A stretch of DNA of 18,669 nt, taken from contig CAZILN010000180.1 in the NCBI GenBank assembly GCA_964540005.1, positions 1 through 18,669 on the forward strand, written 5' to 3'. Positions within the stretch are counted from its first letter, which is position 1. Every line of letters starts with the position of its first letter. Below, one piece after another: positions 1 to 6,376 of the stretch. The stretch comes from CAZILN01 sp964540005 (GTDB lineage: Bacteria; Bacteroidota; Bacteroidia; Bacteroidales; SM23-62). Both the position numbers and the translations under genes were made by a program. The notes beneath the pieces were generated by a model. It was not told the origin of the DNA. It did no database searches and saw only the letters and a program-made list of their open reading frames with translations.

Positions 1-698
1 AAAACATCTTCGATTTTCATGCCTTCTTTGCGGATCTGTGCCAGGAGTTCTTCGGTATACAGGCCGTTTTCACCCGTACCGTCCGAAGCCACCGAACCGG
101 GTGCCGTGGCATAGGCGATGAGGGTCCCGGCGGGTGCATCGAGGAATGCAAGTCCGGTAGCCCCTGATCTCCAGCTCCGGGCAAAGGGATTGTTCCGGCA
201 GGCGTCGAGTATAATAATGTTCATGCGGTTACGGGCAATCTCCATCTGGACCATTACGAAGCCTACATCAATAGCCTCGTATTCGACTTCCTCCTCGGCA
301 TATATTTCAGCCTCTGTAGGTATCAGGTAATTCTTACCGTTAACCTGTATGCCATGACCTGCATAATAAAACAAGCCCACTCCCCCGTGTTCTATTTTCT
401 TTCCAAATTCCCTGATGACCCGTTTCATATCGGCAAAGGTCTTAAGATCAGTATATTCCAGTACGTCAAATCCTGTTTCCCTCAAGGCCCCGGCCATGGC
501 ATGGGCATCATTGGCCGGATTCAGCAGGGGGCCATTGGTATAGTCTGAATTCCCTATCACCAGGGCCACTTTCTGATTCGGGTTTGAGGTGGGATCTTCA
601 TCTTTTTCCTGGGCCGTGATCAGCAGGGACTGGAGAATGAAAAAAATACAAAGGTATAGGGCCTTTTCGCTGAAATGATTTCTTCTAATAGGTTTCAT
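1..698 (-). CDS. Secreted caspase-family (peptidase C14-like) protease, C-terminus off window
   Basis: The open frame begins at an ATG at 698 and runs without a stop through base 1, so 232 residues are visible and the rest lies off the window. Residues 13-29 form a hydrophobic signal peptide (ALYLCIFFILQSLLITA), so export to the periplasm or surface is likely. The caspase fold follows: a first strand KVALVIGNSDY (43-53), the catalytic-histidine motif FYYAGHG (His115) and the catalytic-cysteine motif ILDACRNNPF (Cys167). Both dyad residues are present, so this half looks catalytically competent. Bacterial C14 proteins usually carry C-terminal repeat or adaptor domains after about residue 260; none can be seen here. 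The start lies 25 bp after the DUF2442 stop on the same strand, so co-transcription is possible. Substrate and role are unknown; the family call is secure. Confidence 0.9.
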   Translation of the reverse strand, partial: MKPIRRNHFSEKALYLCIFFILQSLLITAQEKDEDPTSNPNQKVALVIGNSDYTNGPLLNPANDAHAMAGALRETGFDVLEYTDLKTFADMKRVIREFGKKIEHGGVGLFYYAGHGIQVNGKNYLIPTEAEIYAEEEVEYEAIDVGFVMVQMEIARNRMNIIILDACRNNPFARSWRSGATGLAFLDAPAGTLIAYATAPGSVASDGTGENGLYTEELLAQIRKEGMKIEDV

Positions 699-723
699 TT
701 AGCATGCTTTAAATATTATAAAC

Positions 724-984
724 CTAATTGGAAACCAGTGGATATTTATCCGGATGCTCTATCATCTCAATAGTCAGATCAATATCCAGGGATTCCCAGT
801 ATAAATGATCGGAATGCAGCAGTTCAACCTTAGTGATCTCATCAATCCTGGCTTTGCTGAACCAGGGGAATTTACTAAAAGGCAAAAAATATTCCTTATT
901 ATGGATCAAAATCCAAAATCCATGTGTAGAAATGTTTGTGACTTCAGCTTCCGAAATGTTTGTCCCACGCACTTTTGATCTCAT
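724..984 (-). CDS. DUF2442 domain protein
   Basis: This 86-residue soluble protein matches the DUF2442 pattern: a short N-terminal stretch, then THGFWILI, EYFLPFSKFPWF and ELLHSDHLYWESLDIDL, ending in IEMIEHPDKYPLV. The length is typical of the family. Its ATG lies inside the 3' end of the upstream DUF4160 gene (41-nt overlap, different frame), an arrangement that implies translational coupling. DUF2442 and DUF4160 genes commonly sit side by side in bacterial genomes, and a toxin-antitoxin-like pairing has been suspected; I know of no demonstrated activity. Here the partner is broken while this gene is intact, which would be informative if the two are functionally dependent. The family assignment rests on recognised motifs; the function is unknown. 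Confidence 0.85.
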   Translation of the reverse strand: MRSKVRGTNISEAEVTNISTHGFWILIHNKEYFLPFSKFPWFSKARIDEITKVELLHSDHLYWESLDIDLTIEMIEHPDKYPLVSN

Positions 985-1183
985 CTTTATGTTCCTTTAT
1001 AATTTTCAGGATTTCAGAAATTTGAGAATTACTGAATCCAACACTACTTACTATAGAAATTTCCGGTTTCATCCAAAATTTTGCTTCTCCATCTCCTTGA
1101 TGAACATGTACATGGATCCGATTCTCTTCTCTTGAGAAAAAGAAGAATCAGTAACCCTTAACTTTGAAAATAGTAGGACTCAT
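944..1183 (-). pseudogene. DUF4160 gene interrupted by an in-frame stop at codon 12
   Basis: Reading from the ATG at 1183 gives MSPTIFKVKGY, then TGA (bases 1150-1148), then FFFFSREENRIHVHVHQGDG and a continuous frame to a stop at 946-944, 79 codons in all. Apart from the stop, the protein is a full-length DUF4160: the histidine-rich HVHVH core, EAKFW, and a C-terminal helix ending KSAWDKHFGS. Family members usually read GYRFFFFS at the broken place, so the stop is most simply a CGA to TGA transition at the conserved arginine. There is no other in-frame start before the HVHVH core. The remaining sequence shows no other damage, so the loss is recent, or it is a sequencing error. The gene overlaps the start of the DUF2442 gene. 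Confidence 0.85.
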
Positions 1184-1278
1184 TTCATAGTAAAATTACT
1201 AAAAAGTGATCACATACCTAATGATCTGCAGGTAATGGTCTTATCAACGGATTCCCATGAGTGTTACCAGATAATTAT

Positions 1279-1286
1279 TACATTTG
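1279..1286 (+). promoter_or_regulatory. Candidate -7 promoter element for the symporter gene
   Basis: TACATTTG matches the Bacteroidetes -7 consensus TAnnTTTG. It lies 37 bp upstream of the ATG at 1324, in the gap divergent from the DUF4160 gene. No good -33 TTTG is seen at the usual spacing. If used, transcription would begin near 1290, after the alternative upstream ATG at 1261, which supports choosing 1324 as the start of the symporter. Confidence 0.5.
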
Positions 1287-1323
1287 TTGCTTTCAGCTCA
1301 ATAATCTCTTACAATCTCAATAC

Positions 1324-3036
1324 ATGGAAAAGGTACATGATTTCCTGGTCTGGCTCGACCGATATATTGGTGGCCACCCATGGTTTGTCTTCCTGCTTCT
1401 CGGCACGGGTATTTTCTTCACCATTTATTTGAAGTTTCCGCAGTTCAGGTATTTCAGGCATGCCATCAAGATTGTAAAGGGAAAGTTCGACAAAGCTGAT
1501 GATGTGGGTGATGCTACTCATTTCCAGGCCCTGGCAACTGCACTGTCGGGCACTGTCGGAACAGGTAATATTGCTGGAGTGGCACTTGCCATCCACCTCG
1601 GGGGGCCGGCGGCCCTGTTCTGGATGCTGATCACTGCCAGCCTTGGTATGACAACCAAGTTTGTTGAGGTAACCATCTCTCACAAATACCGCGATGTGTT
1701 GCCGGACGGGACGATTTCAGGCGGACCCATGTACTATATGAAAAAGAGGCTGAACATTAAACGCAGTAACGGGAAGATTATAAAGGTAGGGGTCTGGCTG
1801 GGAGCATTTTTTGCTGTAGCCACCATTCTTTCTTCTTTTGGAACAGGAAACCTTCCACAGATCAACAGTATATCGAATTCAATTTTTGCGACTTTTGGTA
1901 TAAAGCACATTGTTACCGGGAGTATACTGGCAGTTGCCCTTGCACTGGTCATTATCGGCGGGATCAAACGGATCGCTAAGGTAACATCACGGCTTGTCCC
2001 CATTATGGCTATAATATATTTTGTCGGGGCCGTACTGGTTATCGGTACCAACTACCAGAACATCATTCCTTCCATCATATCCATATTCAGTGATGCCTTT
2101 ACCGGGACAGCCGCCCTGGGTGGTTTCCTGGGTGCCAGTTTTGCCTTCGCTTTTAACAGGGGGGTGAACAGGGGTTTATTTTCGAATGAAGCAGGACAGG
2201 GTTCTGCACCCATCGCACATGCTGCTGCCAGGGCCCATGAACCTGTATCCGAAGGACTGGTGGCCATCCTGGAACCATTTATCGATACCATCATAATCTG
2301 TACACTCACCGGTCTGGTGTTGTTGTCATCAGGTGTTTGGAACGAAAAGTTTGATAACCAGTTTCAGCAGGCTGATATGATCTTTCTGGAGGGGTCATAT
2401 GATGACAGCAACGAGGCAGACAGGATTGAATTATCCGCCTACCTGGCTAAAAAGGGAACCATACCTCTATTTGAGGGCACACTGGCTGTTGAGCAGGGCA
2501 GGATCATGGATGATGTAACAGTCTTTAATGCCCGTTCGGTGGCAGAGGATGTACTGGTATACCAGGAAGAGGAGCTGTTTACGGGCTCGCTTACCATCTC
2601 GGAAGGGAACATGGAGGATGAATCGGGTGATATCACGATAAACGGGAGATCCCTTCTTCACAGTGCCCCCCTGACGGCTGAAGCATTCAAAAAGAGCATA
2701 CTGGGTAACTTTGGACAGTATATTGTATCCATTGGCCTGTTGCTGTTTGCCTTTTCCACGGCCATCTCCTGGTCCTATTACGGTGGACGTGCGGTAACCT
2801 ACCTGTTCGGACAGAAATGGGTGATCATCTACCGTCTGGTCTATGTCGTAGGATTTTTCTTTGCAGCATTCACCGATACCACTATAGTTTGGGCGCTTTC
2901 ATATATAACCATTGCAATGATGACGGTCCCTAACCTCATAGGCATCCTCATACTGAGTCCTGAAATTAAAAGGACAATTAAAGACTATTGGAAGGATTTT
3001 CGCCAGGACTGGCCGGACGTGAAGCTGCCTGAATAA
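1324..3036 (+). CDS. AGCS-family sodium:alanine/glycine symporter with an extra domain
   Basis: This 570-residue inner-membrane transporter belongs to the alanine or glycine:cation symporter (AGCS, AlsT/DagA-like) family, which imports small amino acids with sodium or protons. Diagnostic stretches are GTVGTGNIAGVALAIHLGGP (77-96), SGGPMYYMKK (132-141), the loop RGLFSNEAGQGSAPIAHAAA (283-302) and FAFSTAISWSYYGGR (475-489). About ten hydrophobic segments are visible. The frame is open from 1261, but ATG 1324 is preferred because the added 21 residues are not family-like and a -7 element lies at 1279-1286. Residues about 341-448 interrupt the usual short loop after TGLVLLSSGVWN. This insertion is hydrophilic and acidic and contains two similar segments (from LFEGTLAVEQG and LFTGSLTISEG). 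Family certain; the substrate and the role of the insertion are not. Confidence 0.93.
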   Translation: MEKVHDFLVWLDRYIGGHPWFVFLLLGTGIFFTIYLKFPQFRYFRHAIKIVKGKFDKADDVGDATHFQALATALSGTVGTGNIAGVALAIHLGGPAALFWMLITASLGMTTKFVEVTISHKYRDVLPDGTISGGPMYYMKKRLNIKRSNGKIIKVGVWLGAFFAVATILSSFGTGNLPQINSISNSIFATFGIKHIVTGSILAVALALVIIGGIKRIAKVTSRLVPIMAIIYFVGAVLVIGTNYQNIIPSIISIFSDAFTGTAALGGFLGASFAFAFNRGVNRGLFSNEAGQGSAPIAHAAARAHEPVSEGLVAILEPFIDTIIICTLTGLVLLSSGVWNEKFDNQFQQADMIFLEGSYDDSNEADRIELSAYLAKKGTIPLFEGTLAVEQGRIMDDVTVFNARSVAEDVLVYQEEELFTGSLTISEGNMEDESGDITINGRSLLHSAPLTAEAFKKSILGNFGQYIVSIGLLLFAFSTAISWSYYGGRAVTYLFGQKWVIIYRLVYVVGFFFAAFTDTTIVWALSYITIAMMTVPNLIGILILSPEIKRTIKDYWKDFRQDWPDVKLPE

Positions 3037-3089
3037 GCTGTGGGACTGATCTGCCCGAATAAGCTGTGGGACTGATCTGCTCGAATAAG
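3031..3089 (+). repeat. 26-bp tandem duplication across the symporter stop codon
   Basis: The unit GAATAAGCTGTGGGACTGAT plus CTGCCC occurs at 3031-3056 and again at 3057-3082 (CTGCTC in the second copy), followed by a partial third copy GAATAAG at 3083-3089. The first copy contains the TAA stop of the symporter gene (3034-3036), so the stop is repeated downstream. Because 26 is not a multiple of three, the later copies are not in frame with the gene. The copies differ by one base, which suggests a fairly recent event. Confidence 0.9.
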
Positions 3090-3461
3090 TCAGTCATTTA
3101 AGCTTGCATGCTTCATTTTTCCGTTTGCCTCTGACAAGTTGTAGGTTCCTGGATCAGGTTCTGGGAATACCTGTTATCTGCATGTTGGAAAGTGTACTAT
3201 ATTTAGTACATTTTGCCCCGTTTTGTACGTTTTATAGTACTTAAAAATCTAAATTGAATTTTTTGAACCGGAGTTCATCCGGTATTTGAACAAAAGCGAT
3301 TCAATTATGGCCAAATTGGTTTAACTCCGCGGCAATAATATTCCGTATACCTCTGCTCTTTTGTGGAAATTCTCCACTTTTTCCTGTTTTTTGAGCTAAT
3401 GGAACGTACCCCTCCCATACACTCTCGTGTTGGTTCTCATATTTTCCTTCTTTCTCTGTTT
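3037..3461. other. 425-bp gap with no gene between the symporter and the IS transposase
   Basis: No credible coding region is seen here. The gap holds, in order: the tail of the 26-bp tandem repeat; a weak hairpin AAGC-TTGCAT-GCTT followed by CATTTTT at 3100-3120 that could terminate the symporter transcript; two GTAC-N8-GTAC dyads (3194-3240); the probable left end of the IS1380 element near 3237; and a perfect 6-bp stem ACCGGA-GTTCA-TCCGGT at 3267-3283. The stretch 3284-3461 shows nothing recognisable and is probably the 3' non-coding part of the element. Confidence 0.6.
3194..3240. repeat. Paired GTAC-N8-GTAC palindromes
   Basis: GTACTATATTTAGTAC (3194-3209) is a near-perfect dyad with arms GTACTA and TAGTAC. 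GTACGTTTTATAGTAC (3225-3240) is a second copy with one arm decayed. GTAC starts fall at 3194, 3206, 3225 and 3237, spacings of 12, 19 and 12, so the two dyads are 31 bp apart centre to centre, close to three helical turns. Another TAGTAC lies at 4825-4830, beyond the transposase on the other side. They may be protein-binding sites at the end of the insertion sequence or a host operator; the sequence cannot decide. Confidence 0.55.
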
Positions 3462-4830
3462 TTATACCGCTTCGATGAGCCTGTCAAGCTCTTCCCAAGC
3501 GTCCCTGTAAAAATGATTTTCATACATTTTCAATTCAATCTGATGCCCTCTCCTGGTAATTTTTGCAGGCACCGAAATAAACCAATCGATAAAGCTCCGG
3601 TGTTCCTGTTTCTTAAACTTGTCTTTCTTCTGGCGCATCATCACTGATATGTTGTATGCAAATACACTCAATTGCCAGAGTATGTCATTTGCCCAGAAAT
3701 CATCGGTTATAGTACCTCCTGCCATCGTGTGGCCTTTGACCTGTTCAATCCATGTTTCGCTGGTAGAACGCTGCTTATATAACTCGTGCAACTCCATGGC
3801 ATCCATGTCATAACTGTTGGCATAGCATACGTATTGATAAACCGGAACTATTTTATTCTCCCCCAGATATGAGATTTCAACATATTCCTTAACCGACCTC
3901 ATTGCTTTCAGCGTCCTGGGATGTTGCCAAGATTTTGCCCTGTAGCTGAACTCACATATGGCAACATCTTTGGCATCTTTAACATCTGTCAAATCCTGGT
4001 CTTTCAGTAAATCTTCCAGGTTTTTAGTTTCACTTTCACCAGATAGTCCCAAAAAAAGGATTCCAGTAAGTCGAATAGCTCCCCTGAGAAGAACCCGCTG
4101 TCTGCCCTGAAGAACACTTTTCTGACATTCCGCGGCAGACTGGATTGCACTTCCTTTAAAAATTCAACAACACCATTGGACGTATAAACTGACCCTGATC
4201 TGAACCATGTGTGGTAAAGCAGTTTCATCTCGCTTACAAAAACCAGCAGCGGGTGATAGCTTTTAGCTCCTTTCTTTGTCGTATTAAATCGCTTCTCGGC
4301 CCCTTTCTGATTGCCACAAACAGATTTAACGGTGGAATCGGTATCCAGTGTAATGCTTTTCAGTCCGCTTTCACGCACCCATCGGGCGTTTTTTGACAGC
4401 AATAACATTTGCAGCTTGCGTGCACCGCTTTGCCCCAGATTCTTCAAAGTTGCAGATATGGCGTTCTTGTTTATTGCCTTATCCAATCTTAGGAATGCCT
4501 TCACCAAACCATCCCCACTAAAGTTCGCGATCTTGCAAATCCGGTTTATTCCGCTGAGTGAGGCCAGTGTGACAGCTATCAATACCTGGTTAACACCAAA
4601 CTTTGTTGCATTGTGCCACACGGTGGGAAACGATGAGCTTATTGATTTTACCAGGTACTGGCGGTTCATATTTAGCTACAGTATTGAGACCGGAATATTT
4701 TGTGATGTTACTGCCTGTGAAGGTGGTCTTAATAACTTTTGACTGGTTTTTTAACTTTTTCTTTGTATTTTTCATTTATAAAGTGATGTTTTTTGCCAAT
4801 ATATTTTTGTTTTACTTTTTTAAGTAGTAC
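3237..4830 (-). mobile_element. Degenerate IS1380-family insertion sequence (ends approximate)
   Basis: The transposase remnant at 3462-4775 defines the element. A candidate terminal inverted repeat is TACTTAAAAATCTAAA at 3238-3253, matched by TACTTAAAAAAGTAAA read from the complement of 4811-4826 (14 of 16). These ends give an element of about 1.6 kb, the usual IS1380-family size. Both arms are AT-rich, so a chance match cannot be excluded, and no clean 4-5 bp target duplication borders them. An 11-bp direct repeat, TAGTACATTTT, at 3204-3214 and 4825-4835 brackets the same interval and may reflect insertion or recombination. The element lies between the symporter and rlmD and disrupts neither. 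Confidence 0.5.
3462..4775 (-). pseudogene. IS1380-family transposase broken by two frameshifts
   Basis: Three reading-frame segments together make about one full-length IS1380 transposase of roughly 435 residues. Segment 1 starts at ATG 4775 and gives TGSNITKYSGLNTVAKY. Segment 2 (to about 4020) holds the first catalytic aspartate in LDTDSTV and the second in FRADSGFF. Segment 3 (4020-3462) holds the glutamate region YKQRSTSETWIEQVKGH. The first break is at about 4667-4672, where AAATATGAACC looks like AAATATATGAACC with one AT lost. The second is at the T-run 4021-4025 (five A in the sense strand where six would keep frame). The changes sum to three bases, so the final frame is that of the start. 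The DDE residues are all present, so decay is light. A family of single-ORF transposases makes programmed shifting unlikely. Confidence 0.88.
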
Positions 4831-4874
4831 ATTTTTCAGATAGCTAAAAATATATATATAGATCCTGTCCCGGG

Positions 4875-6281
4875 CTAACCGGAAAGCTCCAGCACACATA
4901 TGTTCTCAACATGGTAGGTATGAGGAAACATATCCAAAGGCTGGATCATAGAAACTCTGTATGTTGAAGAGAGAAGCTCTATATCTCTTGCCTGGGTGGC
5001 GGGGTTACAGCTTACATACACTATTTTTGCCGGTGCGGCATCTAAAATGGCCTGGACTACCTTCTTATGCATCCCGGCCCTGGGCGGATCAGTGACCAGC
5101 ACATCCGGCGATCCGTGTTCCTGAATAAAAGCCTCATCCATTACGTCTTTTATATCCCCTGCAACAAAATGAATGTTTTGAATGCCGTTGAGTCTCGCAT
5201 TCTGCCTGGCATCAGCCACAGCTTCTTCGATATTCTCGATGCCGACGACCTTGCCGGCCGATCCGGCCAGGTAGTTGGCAATGGTGCCGGTACCCGTATA
5301 AAGGTCATAGACAATTTCCTTACCGGATAGTCCGGCATATTCTTTCACAAACCTGTACAGCTTAAGAGCCTGGTCAGTGTTTGTCTGAAAAAAGGATTTG
5401 GGTCCTATCCTGAATTTCAGCGTATCCAGCATCTCGATGAGGTGGTCCCGTCCTTCAAACAGTTCTATATCAAGGTCGTATATTGAATCGTTTGCCTTTG
5501 GATTGATCACGTACATCAGGGAGGTGATATCCGGAAAAGCAGTATTAATATGTTCCAGTAAGGCTGTCCGGACCCCTTCATCATCCTCGTGAAAACATAC
5601 AACAACCATTACTTCTCCGGTTGAGGTGGTCCTGACGATAAGGTTACGCAGGAGTCCTGTATGTGCCTTCGGATCGAAAAAGCTCAGCCCGTTTTTCAGG
5701 GCATATTCCCTTACCGAAAGCCTGATGCTGTTTGACGGTTCGGGCTGCAGGTAACAGTTGTTGATATCCACGATCCTGTCATACATGCCAGGGACATGGA
5801 AACCCAGGGCATTTCTGTTCAGAACGGCATCCCTGTTTTTAATTTCAGATGCATCCAGCCACCGGCTGTTGGAAAAGGTGAATTCAAGTTTGTTACGATA
5901 ATACCTGGTGTCATAGGCAGGAATGATAGGATTTACAGAAGGTTCCTGGATCTTCCCTATGCGTTTCAGGGCATCATAGACTTCCTGCTGTTTGTATGTA
6001 AGCTGGGATGAATACTGCAGGTCCTGCCACTTGCACCCGCCGCAAACAGTAAAATGTTCACAGAAAGGTTCGGTACGCAGGCTGGAATACTTATGAAAAT
6101 TTATTGCCTGTCCTTCCTGGTATGAGCGGCTTTTTTTGTGTATCCTCAGATCGACAACATCACCTGGAATAGCATTGGTAACAAAAGTAACCAGATCATC
6201 TATCCTGGCAATAGCTTTACCCTGTGATCCTATATCGGTTATTTCAACCTTATTAATTACCGGTTTGTTTTTTCTTCCCAC
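4875..6281 (-). CDS. rlmD: 23S rRNA (uracil-5-)-methyltransferase, RlmD/RumA type
   Basis: This 468-residue SAM-dependent enzyme of the TrmA/RumA family methylates a uridine of 23S rRNA (U1939 in E. coli for RlmD). An N-terminal TRAM domain spans residues about 8-62. The iron-sulfur cluster cysteines are Cys74, Cys80, Cys83 (CEHFTVCGGCKWQ) and Cys176. The SAM-binding motif is VYDLYTGTGTIANYLAG, the substrate motif is TDPPRAGMHKK, and the catalytic nucleophile is Cys425 in YVSCNPATQARD. All key residues are present. The start is a GTG at 6281: an in-frame TGA sits three codons upstream and no suitable ATG follows. The gene is divergent from the ABC-F gene with a 95-bp gap. RlmD is preferred over TrmA or RlmC because of the TRAM domain plus cluster, but the exact target uridine is inferred. 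Confidence 0.92.
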   Translation of the reverse strand: MGRKNKPVINKVEITDIGSQGKAIARIDDLVTFVTNAIPGDVVDLRIHKKSRSYQEGQAINFHKYSSLRTEPFCEHFTVCGGCKWQDLQYSSQLTYKQQEVYDALKRIGKIQEPSVNPIIPAYDTRYYRNKLEFTFSNSRWLDASEIKNRDAVLNRNALGFHVPGMYDRIVDINNCYLQPEPSNSIRLSVREYALKNGLSFFDPKAHTGLLRNLIVRTTSTGEVMVVVCFHEDDEGVRTALLEHINTAFPDITSLMYVINPKANDSIYDLDIELFEGRDHLIEMLDTLKFRIGPKSFFQTNTDQALKLYRFVKEYAGLSGKEIVYDLYTGTGTIANYLAGSAGKVVGIENIEEAVADARQNARLNGIQNIHFVAGDIKDVMDEAFIQEHGSPDVLVTDPPRAGMHKKVVQAILDAAPAKIVYVSCNPATQARDIELLSSTYRVSMIQPLDMFPHTYHVENICVLELSG

Positions 6282-6342
6282 TATTTTTCAATTATGAATG
6301 CAAGAACTGGCCGCTTTTTCATGGTAGAAAGGATTGATCAGT

Positions 6343-6350
6343 TAATTTTG
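6343..6350 (+). promoter_or_regulatory. Candidate -7 promoter element for the ABC-F/GWxTD/rlmB run
   Basis: TAATTTTG matches TAnnTTTG and lies 26 bp before the ABC-F start, in the divergent gap with rlmD. No good -33 TTTG is visible at 19-21 bp upstream. It would give a leader of about 20 nt. Confidence 0.5.
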
Positions 6351-6376
6351 CATGTTCGCGACAAAGATAATCAGGA

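Noticed and set aside
1148..1150. TGA in the DUF4160 gene as a recoded (selenocysteine or readthrough) codon
   Set aside because: The position is a conserved arginine in the family and no selenocysteine-type structure is apparent just downstream; a single transition explains it.
1184..1323. Riboswitch upstream of the amino-acid symporter
   Set aside because: The leader after the -7 element is only about 35 nt and shows no stem resembling a glycine or other known aptamer.
1309..2309. Open frames on the minus strand opposite the symporter
   Set aside because: They mirror a clearly recognised transporter and show no family motif.
3284..3461. tRNA or CRISPR elements in the larger gaps
   Set aside because: No T-loop consensus, cloverleaf, or regularly spaced repeat/spacer pattern was seen in any intergenic region of the window.
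4004..4052. Possible programmed -1 frameshift in the transposase
   Set aside because: The in-frame codons CTA AAA ACC do not form an X XXY YYZ slippery heptamer, IS1380 transposases use one continuous frame, and a second break in the opposite sense exists upstream. Decay is simpler.
3204..4835. 11-bp direct repeat TAGTACATTTT as the IS target-site duplication
   Set aside because: It is longer than the 4-5 bp usual for IS1380, and the sequences immediately inside it do not form inverted repeats. It is noted but not called.
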